Positions 7,760 through 17,651 are shown, numbered from the stretch's first letter. The stretch is DNA of 64,000 nucleotides from Salipaludibacillus aurantiacus (GCF_900111295.1 NZ_FOGT01000006.1:124001-188000); one strand, 5' to 3'. Program-made: numbers and translations. Notes: generated from the letters alone by a model not told the origin.

Positions 7760-8461
7760 TTATTTTTTATTATTAAATTTATAACCAAATCCCCGGACTG
7801 TCTGGATATACTCGGGCTTGGCGGGATTTTCTTCAATTTTCTTCCTGAGATTACGTATATGGACGGAGACTGTTTTCAGATCACCGTAATGGTCGAATCC
7901 CCAAATGTGGTTATAAAGCTGCTCTGAACTGAAGACCTGGTTCGGGTGTTTCATAAGAAATAATAATAATTGCAGCTCTTTTGCATATAAAGAGACACGT
8001 TCTTCTTTAACAAACACGTCGAAACTGTTTAAATCCACTTTCACTTCTCCCCAAGATAAATACCGGCTCTTCTTCTCCTCACCGGATGCCAGCGGACCAT
8101 TCCGCCGCAAATTAGCCCTGATCCGCGCCTCTAATTCAGCCAAATCAAACGGCTTTGTTATATAATCATCGCCCCCGGCGTTTAACCCTTTGATTTTATC
8201 AGAAGAGGAACGCTTGCAGCTCAAAAAGATAATGGGGGTCTCCGTTTTATTCCTTATTTCACGACAGATATCAAAACCTTCCATTCCAGGGAGCAGAACG
8301 TCTAATAAAATAAGCTGCGGATCGGCTGTTTCTGTCAGCTTTAACGCTGCTGCCCCATTCTCCGCAGTGATTACTTCAAAGCCTTTCTTCTTCAGATATA
8401 AAGAGGTCAATTCACGAATATCTGCGTCATCTTCAACAATAAGTATTTTATCCCCGGCCAT
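7760..8461 (-). CDS. OmpR/PhoB-family response regulator
   Basis: 233 residues. The receiver domain (about 5-115) has acidic residues D11/D12, phospho-acceptor D54 in ILLDVLLPG and the late Lys in YITKPFD. A winged-helix DNA-binding domain (about 130-230) follows, with VSVHIRNLRKKI and the C-terminal TVRGFGYKF typical of the OmpR class. It is the second gene of an operon with the large hybrid kinase, 15 bases downstream of it, and has an AAAGGAG site seven bases before ATG. It is therefore the likely target of one of the two kinase modules. Target genes are unknown. Confidence 0.92.
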   Translation of the reverse strand: MAGDKILIVEDDADIRELTSLYLKKKGFEVITAENGAAALKLTETADPQLILLDVLLPGMEGFDICREIRNKTETPIIFLSCKRSSSDKIKGLNAGGDDYITKPFDLAELEARIRANLRRNGPLASGEEKKSRYLSWGEVKVDLNSFDVFVKEERVSLYAKELQLLLFLMKHPNQVFSSEQLYNHIWGFDHYGDLKTVSVHIRNLRKKIEENPAKPEYIQTVRGFGYKFNNKK

Positions 8462-8476
8462 CTTTTACCACTCCTT

Positions 8477-11400
8477 TTACAGATGAACATTCTTTTGACC
8501 TGCTCTTTTTAAAATCAGCGGAAGTGAAAAGAAAAAGGAAGTGCCAGCATTCTTTGTACTTGTCACCCATATCTCCCCTTTATGGTAATCAATTATTTCC
8601 TTCGTAATAGCGAGCCCAAGCCCTGTGCCGCTTTCACTGTTTTCTGCGATGCCCCCCTTGTAAAACCTCTCGAAAATATAAGGAAGGGCTTCTTCCTCAA
8701 TCCCTGTTCCATTGTCTTTCACTTCAATAATGACATTCCCGTCAAACTCACTCGCTGTTTTGTTTTTATCATACGGACAGATGCTGGCTGATATTTCAAT
8801 TTTACCGCCAGGCAAACTGTGCTTGACAGCATTGTTAATAAGATTATAAAAGACCTGCTCCATTCTTTCTCCGTCAACAGACAAAACTCCTTCTGTGTCC
8901 AGCCTGTCATTCTTTATTACCGGAAGCGGAAAGGACAGCCGGTGAGTTTCTACATCTAACATAAACGTCTCATGAATGTGCTGCAGCCAGTCTTTAAGGT
9001 TAATAGTCTCAATGTTAAGGCTCATTTTCCCTGATTCAAATTTTACTAAATCAAAGAGATCGTTTATCAGCCGGTCAAGAAGCTTCACTTTGTTTTGGAC
9101 GATTTCCAGATACTTAGGGTTATTAGCATCAATTATCCCTTCTTTCACTGTCTGAACGTAACTTTGTAAAAAAGTAATTGGTGTCCCGAGTTCATGGGAG
9201 ATATTTGACAGTAGCTGGATTCTTGCTTCTTCGAGTTTAATAAGTTTTTCATTTTTGCTGTTCATCTCTTTATTTTTTAAAGCTAACTCTTTTGTTCTGT
9301 CTTCTACTTTTACTTCTAAAATATCGTTCATTTCTTTTAACTTCAGGTTCATGTTATTTAATTCTTCAGCCCGGTCCTTTATTTCCTTTACAGCTCGGCT
9401 TAAATGCAGAAACGTTTCAGTTCTGGCCAAAAGTTCTCTTTTATCACAAGGCTTTACGAGATAATCATTCGCACCGGCTTCAAAAGCTGCCAGTCTGTCT
9501 TCTATCTGATTTTTGGCTGTCAGCATAAGAACAGGCAGTTCTGTAAGTGAATAGGTTTTTCTGATGTCCTGGCAAACTTTATATCCTGAAATTTTCGGCA
9601 TCATAATGTCCAGAATAACGAGGTCGAAATCTTTCTCATCTTCCAGAAGCCTTAAGGCTTGTTCGCCACTGGAGGCTGTTTTCACTTCATACCCCTCCAG
9701 GCTTAAATAATTAATAAGTATTTGAAGGTTCACCGGCTCGTCATCAGCTACTAATATTTTTTTTCCTGTTTTTTTACTTCCTGACGTTTCCGGCTGACTG
9801 AAAAATGTAAAAGCCTCCTTTTCAACAGAGAGTGGGTGGACAGTACCTGCCGCAACGTTTCTTTTCTCCTGTCCTCTATAGAGGGGGATAGAGAACGTAA
9901 AGACAGAACCTCTTCCCTTCCCGGACCTGACGTTCATTCTTCCGCCCTGAAGTTCTACGAGTCGTTTACTGATATTGAGGCCGATCCCCATGCCCTCATC
10001 ATGTTCATCACTGTTTGCGCCTCCACGCTCAAAAGGGAAGAAAATGGATTCTAATTCTTCTTCATCAATTCCGGGGCCGGTATCAGCCACTTCAATTTTC
10101 ATAAACCCGTTTTTCTCATAAGCATAAATGGAAACTTTCCCCTCTGCCGTATATTTAATGGCATTACCAATAAGGTTGTATAAGACTTGCTGAAACCTGT
10201 TTTCATCAGCCGCAATAGCCGGAAGCCCCTTTTCCAGGTGATTCTCAATAATAACCGGCTTACTTTTCACAAGCGATTGGCACATATTTACCACCATATC
10301 CCCTGTTTCTTTCACATCCACTTCTTTAATATGCAAATCCATATCATTGTTTTTAAGCTTGGAAAAATCAATAATATCATTAATTAAATGGGCCAGCCTT
10401 TTTCCGCTTGTAATAATCATCATCAGATTTTTTCTCGCAGAATCATTTATTTCTCCTGCTGCTCCATCTTTCATCGACTCAGCTATGCCTATTATGCCGT
10501 TTAACGGGGTCCTCAGTTCGTGAGAGGTCACGGCAAGAAATTCATCTTTCAGTTTATCCGTTCTTTTTAAATGCTCAAGCATCTCCTGCTGGCTCTCAAT
10601 CGCTTCCCTCTTAGCCTGATCCTTCTCCTTTCTCATGATCGTAATCTTATCCGCCAGCGCGAAAGAAAGAAGAATCAGTTCAAGAGACGTAGTAATCTGC
10701 CAGGCGTATTTTGTCATAAATGTAAAAGGAAGAACGCCAACATCTGTCAGTATGGAAACGACTACTCCAGCTATAAATATATACCAGGCTAATGAGAAAA
10801 AACGCGCAGGGCGAAAGCCATTTTTCAAGGTAATCAAAGAAACAGTCAATATAAATCCGACAGATATTCCGGTGGCAAGCACTACAAAATCAAGGGCTAA
10901 AGGGTATGAAAAAACTAATACAATCAGAACGGAAAAATTCATTAATAGTAAAGCAATAGACCATTTAACACTTCTCGGCACCAATTTCTCAGGCTCCAGA
11001 AAGCTGTTTGTAAACAGAATAGCAAGGATATTTGAGACTGCCATAAAAAAGACAATGGACCGGTTGTTCCACCAGACAGCTTCCGGCCAGATAAACTGAT
11101 AAGCGAGACCGGAAAACGATAAAAAGGTTAATAAGTTAACTATTATAAAAAAAACATAAAATAAATAACTTTTATGCTGTAAAGAGAAATAGACGAACAA
11201 GTTGTAAAGAGCCATGACAAAAGCCAGTCCTGCAAGCAGCCCTAAAATAATATAATCCTGCTGGGTGATGGATAAAAAAGAGTCCCTGTCCATCATAGTT
11301 AACGGAAGCTGCATCGCCCCTTCAGACTGGAACCGCATGTAAATAACATAGTCATTTTCTTCTGAAAGATTGAGCGGGAAAATAAAATTCCTGTTAGTCA

Positions 11401-11815
11401 CTTCTCTTTGGCCGAACGGGTAAAGATCACCCATTTCCCATGCTTCAAATTCCCCATTTTCAGATAGATAAAGAGAGGTGTAATCCATTGTCGGATTATC
11501 CAGTTTCAAATACCACTCCCCGCCTGAATACTGATTATGTAACTGAAACCTCACCCAGTAAACGGATGAGGTATAACCAAAACTGGGCGCCCCGCCCTGA
11601 TTGAGTTCAAACTTTTCTGAAATTTCTCCTTCTGCTACATCGTTTATCGTCCATTCATTGTTCTTATCCTCGAGTACTTCTATGTAGGGCGCTAAATCAA
11701 TTTCACCCCTGCTATCATTTAGAACGACAGATTCCGCACTTATATTAGAAGGAAAGAAATGAATTACTCCTGTTAATACAGTAAGAATAAGTAAGGTGAT
11801 AGAGATGTTTTTCAA
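8477..11815 (-). CDS. 7TMR-DISM hybrid histidine kinase with two kinase cores and a receiver
   Basis: 1112 residues. A signal peptide is followed by an extracellular DISM-type beta domain (about 30-180), seven membrane segments (about 187-390) and a coiled linker. Kinase core 1 has H432 (SHELRTP) with N-box and DTGPGID; a receiver follows at about 686-800 with D736 (VILDIMMP). A coiled coil (about 805-860) leads to kinase core 2 with H874 (SHELGTP), DNGTGIE and GTGLGLA. Two complete kinases separated by a receiver in one chain is a phosphorelay-like layout. The extracellular domain may bind a carbohydrate or similar ligand, as 7TMR-DISM proteins are thought to do. Start is TTG with a G-rich site upstream; first gene of the operon. 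Confidence 0.9.
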   Translation of the reverse strand: MKNISITLLILTVLTGVIHFFPSNISAESVVLNDSRGEIDLAPYIEVLEDKNNEWTINDVAEGEISEKFELNQGGAPSFGYTSSVYWVRFQLHNQYSGGEWYLKLDNPTMDYTSLYLSENGEFEAWEMGDLYPFGQREVTNRNFIFPLNLSEENDYVIYMRFQSEGAMQLPLTMMDRDSFLSITQQDYIILGLLAGLAFVMALYNLFVYFSLQHKSYLFYVFFIIVNLLTFLSFSGLAYQFIWPEAVWWNNRSIVFFMAVSNILAILFTNSFLEPEKLVPRSVKWSIALLLMNFSVLIVLVFSYPLALDFVVLATGISVGFILTVSLITLKNGFRPARFFSLAWYIFIAGVVVSILTDVGVLPFTFMTKYAWQITTSLELILLSFALADKITIMRKEKDQAKREAIESQQEMLEHLKRTDKLKDEFLAVTSHELRTPLNGIIGIAESMKDGAAGEINDSARKNLMMIITSGKRLAHLINDIIDFSKLKNNDMDLHIKEVDVKETGDMVVNMCQSLVKSKPVIIENHLEKGLPAIAADENRFQQVLYNLIGNAIKYTAEGKVSIYAYEKNGFMKIEVADTGPGIDEEELESIFFPFERGGANSDEHDEGMGIGLNISKRLVELQGGRMNVRSGKGRGSVFTFSIPLYRGQEKRNVAAGTVHPLSVEKEAFTFFSQPETSGSKKTGKKILVADDEPVNLQILINYLSLEGYEVKTASSGEQALRLLEDEKDFDLVILDIMMPKISGYKVCQDIRKTYSLTELPVLMLTAKNQIEDRLAAFEAGANDYLVKPCDKRELLARTETFLHLSRAVKEIKDRAEELNNMNLKLKEMNDILEVKVEDRTKELALKNKEMNSKNEKLIKLEEARIQLLSNISHELGTPITFLQSYVQTVKEGIIDANNPKYLEIVQNKVKLLDRLINDLFDLVKFESGKMSLNIETINLKDWLQHIHETFMLDVETHRLSFPLPVIKNDRLDTEGVLSVDGERMEQVFYNLINNAVKHSLPGGKIEISASICPYDKNKTASEFDGNVIIEVKDNGTGIEEEALPYIFERFYKGGIAENSESGTGLGLAITKEIIDYHKGEIWVTSTKNAGTSFFFSLPLILKRAGQKNVHL

Positions 11816-11920
11816 GGAAGAGCCCCCCTGTTCCTTCAGTCTGCCCGGTTTTCTGTGCGGCTGGCGTCTCGCCGCCTTTCATGATCAACATTAAACATTA
11901 ACATAGCCAAGGTATAAAGA

Positions 11921-11948
11921 AAGAATGTGCATCCAGCTGCACATTCTT
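11921..11948 (-). terminator. Hairpin after ypjP-like gene
   Basis: An 11-bp stem (AAGAATGTGCA with TGCACATTCTT) lies 12 bases after the minus-strand stop. The following T content is weak, so termination is probable rather than certain. Confidence 0.6.
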
Positions 11949-11960
11949 ATATCTGTGTCT

Positions 11961-12593
11961 TCATGACATCCATTTGGGCGGTGTATTTTTATCCCAGTAA
12001 ATATTACCGAGATCATGGTGTTCTTCAAAGTTATCATCCCTCAGGTGATAATGAAAGTTAAACCAATAACCGTCTTTCGGCTTCAGGTCCCTGCGGACAT
12101 GGAATCGTGCTACATCTTCTTTGGCCTGATGATTATATATGTTAAAAATCTTTTCACCTTTTACTGAGGCCTTCTGTTCCTCTATTTCCAAGTAGGTAAA
12201 CTCTTCTTCATCGAGCTCATCCAGGATAGTACTAATGACTTCCTCCATGCTTGGAAAAACATCCATCATAAAGTCATCTTCCACTTTATTTGCAATACGC
12301 GGGCCGAGTTTGTTAAACGTCTGTTCCCTGGCCTGCTCTGTAAACATCTGTATATAATGATCACTGACGTCAATGTCAGTACTATCCTCGTCATCCTCTA
12401 TTCCATCTAAATCGCTTTCACTTTCTTCTATTTCAGAAAAGGCAGAATCAGCGCCCTGCAGTTCTTCATCTGCAGGAAACGAATCGTCTTTCTCCCCTTC
12501 AGCGTTCGCATCAAGATAAGTCGGCGGTATGTATATTCCAAGTGTCAGCAGCGTAATTAAAACGGCTGATATTTTTTTAAACCAAAGTTTCAT
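11961..12593 (-). CDS. ypjP: YpjP family secreted protein
   Basis: 210 residues with a signal-type N-terminus (basic MKLWFKK, hydrophobic stretch, cleavage likely near ANA at about residue 31), then a very acidic low-complexity segment and a C-terminal domain containing DVARFHVRRDLKP and GYWFNFHYHLRDDNF. This matches the B. subtilis YpjP family, whose function is unknown. Export is inferred from the N-terminus. It has its own hairpin downstream and an AAGAAGGGA site before ATG, and appears monocistronic. Confidence 0.8.
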   Translation of the reverse strand: MKLWFKKISAVLITLLTLGIYIPPTYLDANAEGEKDDSFPADEELQGADSAFSEIEESESDLDGIEDDEDSTDIDVSDHYIQMFTEQAREQTFNKLGPRIANKVEDDFMMDVFPSMEEVISTILDELDEEEFTYLEIEEQKASVKGEKIFNIYNHQAKEDVARFHVRRDLKPKDGYWFNFHYHLRDDNFEEHHDLGNIYWDKNTPPKWMS

Positions 12594-12933
12594 TCGAATC
12601 CCTTCTTTATGTACGACCTCTCTAATGATTATTTTATCATTTTTATCTGAAAAGTCTATAAGACGATTCTATAAAACTAACGGCTGTTCTATTAAAATTG
12701 TCTTAACCAGGCTGGGACAAAACGCGGACAAAAAAGGAGGCTAAAACCTAAGACTAGTTAAAGGCATCCGAACAACAGCTTACATTCCCAATTTCCTTTT
12801 TTTACATCATCCTATTCAATTTCCTTCCGCGTCTCCTGGAAAAGGTTTCAATTTGACCCTCTTAAGGAATAAAAAAATGAACTGGAAATTTTATTTTTTA
12901 TCCACTAAACACTAAAGAAAAGAGGAAGATATT
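12594..12933. other. Gene-free stretch with a GGCTGGGACAAAA motif
   Basis: No gene is supported. At about 12711 it contains GGCTGGGACAAAAC, a short motif I recall as recurrent in intergenic DNA of Bacilli, followed by GGAGGCTAAAACC. It must also contain the divergent promoters of ypjP and the SDR gene. Confidence 0.35.
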
Positions 12934-13725
12934 ATGGATCAGTACACGTCTTTACGGGGAAAAGCTGCTGTCGTAACAGGGGGCGGATCCGGAATGGGCA
13001 GAGCTGCAGCCTTGCATTTGGCAAAGCAGGGAGTGAAAGTCTGTCTGGTTGATCTGAAAAAAGACGACTTACTGGCAGTAAAAGAAGAAATAGAGTCATC
13101 AGGCAGCGAAGCAATCGTTGCTGAAGCCGATGTTTCCAATCCAAGTGAGCTGAAGCAGGCATTTATTCAAGCAGCCAGTGAATTTAATCAGCTCGATATT
13201 GTCTATGCCAACGCAGGGATTAACGGAACTGTCGCCCCTATCGAAGATTTAAAACCTGAGGAATGGGACGAGACTCTCTCAACAAACTTAAAAAGCACCT
13301 TTTTAACAGTAAAATGTGCGATTCCTCATATGAAAAAAAATGGCGGCAGCATCATACTAACGAGTTCAATTAACGGCAATCGGGTTTTTTCCAATTTCGG
13401 TATGTCAGCATACAGCAGTTCTAAAGCAGCTCAGGTCGCTTTTGGAAAAATGGCTGCCCTCGAGCTGGCAAACTACAATATCCGTGTAAATGTTATTTGT
13501 CCGGGAGCTATCGAAACTAACATTGGCGAAAACACTCACCCTAAGGAAGACCAGCTGGAGAAAGTTGAGATTCCTGTCGAATACCCGGAAGGCAACCAGC
13601 CTCTGGAAGAGCGGTCAGGCAAGCCGGAACAAGTCGCTGATCTCGTATGCTTCCTCGCTTCTGATGCATCGAGCCATATAACCGGGACTGAGATGTTTAT
13701 AGACGGCGCAGAATCACTGCTTTAA
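12934..13725 (+). CDS. SDR-family oxidoreductase
   Basis: 263 residues of classical short-chain dehydrogenase type: cofactor motif TGGGSGMG near residue 15, NAG in YANAGIN, catalytic Ser in ILTSSING and the YSSSK pair, and the C-terminal ITGTEMFIDGG-like end (here DGAES). Asp at the end of the second strand (VCLVDLKK) favours NAD over NADP. The substrate cannot be told from sequence. It stands alone between ypjP (divergent) and a terminator. Confidence 0.88.
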   Translation: MDQYTSLRGKAAVVTGGGSGMGRAAALHLAKQGVKVCLVDLKKDDLLAVKEEIESSGSEAIVAEADVSNPSELKQAFIQAASEFNQLDIVYANAGINGTVAPIEDLKPEEWDETLSTNLKSTFLTVKCAIPHMKKNGGSIILTSSINGNRVFSNFGMSAYSSSKAAQVAFGKMAALELANYNIRVNVICPGAIETNIGENTHPKEDQLEKVEIPVEYPEGNQPLEERSGKPEQVADLVCFLASDASSHITGTEMFIDGAESLL

Positions 13726-13731
13726 CCTAAA

Positions 13732-13769
13732 AACCTCCCAAGGGCAGGAACCCTGGGAGGTTTTTTTTT
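13732..13769 (+). terminator. Intrinsic terminator of the SDR gene
   Basis: AACCTCCCA / TGGGAGGTT stem extended by an inner AGGG..CCCT pairing, followed by a long T run; it begins seven bases after the stop. Confidence 0.92.
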
Positions 13770-13844
13770 AGGAATAGGGAGGAAGGGTTGTGCAACTGCG
13801 GGAGCAGACCTTTTAATTAGGGGGGGCAGAGTTAGAATTGAGGG

Positions 13845-13970
13845 GACTCTACCGTATAATCGCGAGACTCTACGTTATAATCGTGCGACTCTACCGTATA
13901 AATGCTCCACTCTACGTTATAAACTTCAAACTCTACCGTATAACTGTCCAACTCTACCATATAACAATTT
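13845..13970 (+). repeat. Six-copy 21-bp tandem repeat (ACTCTACCGTATAA units)
   Basis: Units start at 13845, 13866, 13887, 13908, 13929 and 13950, an exact 21-bp period. Each has a fixed 15-base core, RACTCTACCGTATAA or RACTCTACGTTATAA (the two forms alternate in units 1-5), and six variable bases. Twenty-one bases equal two helical turns, so every unit faces the same side of the DNA. The open frame across it gives an artificial heptad peptide (LYRI-type) and is not taken as a gene. Confidence 0.9.
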
Positions 13971-14050
13971 TCGACAAAAATTGCCCAAGGGCTGCATCCC
14001 CCTTCACCCCCGGCAGTTTCCCTTCAACTCCTCAATCACAAGCACCGCCA

Positions 14051-15466
14051 CTACTTCGTTTTCATACTAATTCCCGTAAATCCGTAAAATAGCGTAATGA
14101 CCGGGCACAGCAGGCAGAAAAAGGCAAACGGCAAATAGGCTAATACAGGCACTTCAAGGACACTTGCCATAAAGACACCGCTGACGCCGTATGGAATGAG
14201 AGCATTGACGACGGTTCCCCCTGATTCGAGGGCCCGTGACAAATGCTTCCCTTCCAGCCCCATCTCTTTAAAACGCTCAATGTACGCTTCACCTGGCAGG
14301 ACGACCGACATATACTGTTCTCCTAAACTGATATTCAAACCCATAGATGATAAAACAGCTGTCATAACTGCCCGGCCTCTCGTTGAAACAAAGCCTTGAA
14401 TAGAAGCAATTAACGCGTTAATAATGCCTAAAGATGAAAGGATGCCGCCCATACTGAGTGCCAGCAGCAGAAGCGAGACCGCCCACATCATACTTTGCAG
14501 ACCTCCGCGGTTTAACAGGTTATCAAGCTGGCTGTTTCCGGTTTCTGTTTCAAATCCGTTCTGAATAAGCGGCATCCATTCCTGCAGGATGACCTGCCCC
14601 TCAAGAGTGACCGCTGTGATAAAGCCGAGAATAATTCCCGTCAGCATCGCAGGTATAGCAGGTACTCTTCTCATGGCTAAAATAACCATTACAATAGCAG
14701 GAATTAAAGCTGCCGGATGAACATTTGCGGCATCATTTAAAGAGTCAAGCCAACCAGCCATCTCTGTCCCTGTCATATCTCCCTGGCGGCTTCCAATGAT
14801 AAAAAAGAGAATCAAACTGATGAGGAACGCGGGAAATGCCGTCCACATCATGTAACGTATATGGTCAAACAGATCGACTTTACTTACGGAAGAAGCCAGG
14901 TTAGTGGTATCAGATAATGGGCTCATCTTGTCGCCCAGCAATGCGCCTGAGACCACTGCACCGGCTGTCAGAGCCGGATCGAATCCAAGTCCGCTTCCAA
15001 GCCCCATAAAAGCGATCCCGATTGTGGAGGCTGTGGTAAATGAACTGCCGATAGAAATGCCAATAACCGCAGTTACTAAAAAAGCGCTTGGCAGGAAGTA
15101 ATTTACTGAAATTAAGTTAAAGCTGTAGCTGATTAATGTCGGAATTGTCCCCGACTTCATCCATACGGCAATTAGTACACCGATCAGCATAAATATCATA
15201 ATAGGAATAATACCTGATTTAATTCCATTAACAATTCCTTTTTCAAGCAGACTCCACGGCTGCCTTTTCGTAAAGTTATATATTGCTAAGAAGACTACAG
15301 CAAGAAATAGAGGGACGTGAGGCTCAGCCCCGAGTGAGAGGAGTGATACTGCGATAATGCCTACAATCACCGCGACCACAGAAAGAGCTTCCCATCCATT
15401 AACCTTCCGGCCCTGGCCCTCTACTTCTGTCTTTGTATCTTCAATTTTATTATTGGATTGTTTCAT
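14051..15466 (-). CDS. nhaC: NhaC-family Na+/H+ antiporter
   Basis: 471 residues with 11-12 predicted membrane segments. NhaC features include GSSFTTASTIGIAFMG, the GDKMSPLSDTTNLAS loop (about 175-195) and the LESGGTVVNALIPYGVSG segment near the C-terminus. Members exchange Na+ (or organic anions in some branches) for protons and support growth at high pH or salt. It is monocistronic, convergent with the SDR gene. Ribosome binding is weak (AGCAGG) before ATG 15466. Specificity among NhaC branches (malate/lactate, arginine/ornithine, Na+/H+) cannot be settled from sequence alone. Confidence 0.87.
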   Translation of the reverse strand: MKQSNNKIEDTKTEVEGQGRKVNGWEALSVVAVIVGIIAVSLLSLGAEPHVPLFLAVVFLAIYNFTKRQPWSLLEKGIVNGIKSGIIPIMIFMLIGVLIAVWMKSGTIPTLISYSFNLISVNYFLPSAFLVTAVIGISIGSSFTTASTIGIAFMGLGSGLGFDPALTAGAVVSGALLGDKMSPLSDTTNLASSVSKVDLFDHIRYMMWTAFPAFLISLILFFIIGSRQGDMTGTEMAGWLDSLNDAANVHPAALIPAIVMVILAMRRVPAIPAMLTGIILGFITAVTLEGQVILQEWMPLIQNGFETETGNSQLDNLLNRGGLQSMMWAVSLLLLALSMGGILSSLGIINALIASIQGFVSTRGRAVMTAVLSSMGLNISLGEQYMSVVLPGEAYIERFKEMGLEGKHLSRALESGGTVVNALIPYGVSGVFMASVLEVPVLAYLPFAFFCLLCPVITLFYGFTGISMKTK

Positions 15467-15666
15467 AGGTTAAACCTGCTTTCCTGAACTGGCTTTTAAA
15501 AATAAAACGCCTTTTTGCTTAAACGCTTTTAAGCATTAAAGTGCAACGTTTGCTATTTTAATGGGATACCAGCGAAAAGTCAATCCATCTTCCTTCTTTC
15601 AAACTTGTTTAAAAAGCCTCACTATTCCATCTTTTAAGCGAACTTCCAGCCTGCTGTGCAACCAGC

Positions 15667-15705
15667 ACAAAAAAACTCCCCAAGACCGTCGAACTGGTTG
15701 GGGAG
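15667..15705 (-). terminator. Terminator of the asparagine synthetase gene
   Basis: Stem CTCCCCAA / TTGGGGAG with a run of A on its left side (T on the minus strand), about 70 bases after the minus-strand stop at 15774. Confidence 0.8.
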
Positions 15706-15773
15706 GATGATGTTAAGCTGATGAGCCCCCCTTCTACATTGGGGCCGCCCTTACTCAACGGGAAAACATTTTT

Positions 15774-17651
15774 TTATAAATCAGCCGTTTTGTTAAGGTG
15801 GTTTCCATAAGGCTCTTTTTCAATATAAACAGAGTGCCAGATCATAAAGCAAATCACTGCCCAGATCTTTCTGCTATGATCTTCTTTTCCTGAGGCATGT
15901 TCATCAAGCAGGGTCAGCACATACTCTTTTTTAAAGAGATAATCCGTCGGACTGTGACGAATCACCGAGCGGGCCCAGTCATAAAGTTCCTCTCTTAACC
16001 AATGGCGGATAGGTACGGGGAAGCCCAGCTTTTTTCTGTGTAGTACAGATTCTGGGATAAATTCTTTTACAGCCTCCCTCAATACGTATTTCGTCGTTCC
16101 GCGTGAAATTTTATGATTTGTCGGAAGTTCTCTCGCGATCTGAAAAACTTCTTTATCCAGAAACGGGACACGAAGCTCAATCGAATGGGCCATTGTCATT
16201 CTGTCGGCTTTAACGAGAATATCGCCTGGAAGCCACGTATGAAGGTCAATATATTGCATCTTAAGCGTGTCATCCAGAGACTCGGCCTCTTTATAAAACT
16301 CCGCTGTTATTTTTGTAAATGGACTTGTAAATTCATAACCATTCAGCAACTCTTTCTTTTCCGCTTCACTTAGTAAATTCGCGTTCCCGATATACCTTTC
16401 AGACAGCGGGGTTGTTCCTCTCAGAAAATAATTCTTTCCTTTCAATCCTGAAGGGAGGCGGAGAGCTTTATTATGGATAAAAGATTTAAACCCGTAAGGC
16501 ATAAGATTAAACCAGCTTAACGCAAGCGGCTCCCGGTAAATATTATAGCCTCCGAAAAGCTCATCGGCACCTTCACCTGACAGCACGACTTTGACATGCT
16601 TACTGGCTTCTTTGGCCACAAAGTATAAAGGAACAGCGGCAGGATCAGCTACTGGATCATCCATATGCCGTATAATATTAGGCAATTCTTCAATAAATTC
16701 GTACGGCGTAATTATTTTATTAATATTTTCGACGTTCAGCTTGTCAGCTGTATCCTTTGCAATTTCTATTTCGCTGAAGCCCTTATGTTCGAATCCGACA
16801 GTAAAGGTTTTTAAATCCGGGTTAAACTTTTTCGCCAGGGCTACGATAGCTGTTGAATCAATTCCGCTTGACAGAAAAGCGCCAACAGGCACGTCGCTCC
16901 TCATATGCTTCTCTACAGAATCCTCCAGCGCCCTTTTGATTTTTACTGTATTATCTCCCAGAGCGCTCTTCACCGGATGAAATGTTTTCTTATAGAAACA
17001 GCCAATTTCCAAAGCTTCATCAGGTTTTTTATTCAAGAAATGCCCGGGTAATAGCTTCTTTATATCTTTTTGTAAACAAAGAGGTTCAGGCACATACTGG
17101 TAAGTCAGATAATGCTGCAGGGCTTCGGCTGATATATTTCCCTGTGATTTATAAGCATCAATACTTTTTAGTTCAGAAGCAAAAAATAACCGTTCAGGTG
17201 ACTCATGATAATAAAAAGGTTTTATACCAAAAGGGTCACGTGCTGCAAAGAGCGTTTTCTCCTTTTTGTCCCATACAGCAAAAGAGAACATCCCCCGAAG
17301 TTCTTTCACACACTCTTTTCCTTTTGAAATATACAGATTAAGAAGCACTTCTGTATCTGAATCAGTTTCAAACGTATACCCCTGAGTGATTAAATCCTGC
17401 CGGAGCTCTATATAATTATAAATCTCACCATTGAATATAAGGTGGTACCTGTTTTGAAGAGAAAACGGCTGATGGCCATTCTCAAGGTCAATGATACTCA
17501 GCCTTTTAAAACCTAATTGAATATTTTCGTCTTTATAAAGGCCAGTCGCATCCGGCCCCCGGTGATGGATAGCTTCAAGTGCTCTGTACCATTCAGTTGA
17601 CTCGATCGCATCAATCCCGTTATTCCTTAATTCACCAATGAAACCGCACAC
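15774..17651 (-). CDS. asnB: Asparagine synthetase (glutamine-hydrolysing), AsnB/AsnO type
   Basis: 625 residues. The GTG start at 17651 is fixed because it places Cys2 (MCGFIGE) as the N-terminal nucleophile of the class II glutaminase domain (about 2-190, with NGEIYNY). The synthetase domain follows with the pyrophosphate loop SSGIDSTA and GEGADELFGGYN. It makes asparagine from aspartate, glutamine and ATP. Length matches the AsnO-type enzymes of bacilli (about 614). I saw no T-box in the short leader. It is monocistronic. Confidence 0.9.
   Translation of the reverse strand: MCGFIGELRNNGIDAIESTEWYRALEAIHHRGPDATGLYKDENIQLGFKRLSIIDLENGHQPFSLQNRYHLIFNGEIYNYIELRQDLITQGYTFETDSDTEVLLNLYISKGKECVKELRGMFSFAVWDKKEKTLFAARDPFGIKPFYYHESPERLFFASELKSIDAYKSQGNISAEALQHYLTYQYVPEPLCLQKDIKKLLPGHFLNKKPDEALEIGCFYKKTFHPVKSALGDNTVKIKRALEDSVEKHMRSDVPVGAFLSSGIDSTAIVALAKKFNPDLKTFTVGFEHKGFSEIEIAKDTADKLNVENINKIITPYEFIEELPNIIRHMDDPVADPAAVPLYFVAKEASKHVKVVLSGEGADELFGGYNIYREPLALSWFNLMPYGFKSFIHNKALRLPSGLKGKNYFLRGTTPLSERYIGNANLLSEAEKKELLNGYEFTSPFTKITAEFYKEAESLDDTLKMQYIDLHTWLPGDILVKADRMTMAHSIELRVPFLDKEVFQIARELPTNHKISRGTTKYVLREAVKEFIPESVLHRKKLGFPVPIRHWLREELYDWARSVIRHSPTDYLFKKEYVLTLLDEHASGKEDHSRKIWAVICFMIWHSVYIEKEPYGNHLNKTADL

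Noticed and set aside
13838-14092. 84-codon plus-strand frame with an LYRI heptad repeat
   Set aside because: The peptide repeat is forced by the 21-bp DNA period; no ribosome binding site is present and the frame runs antisense into the end of the nhaC gene.
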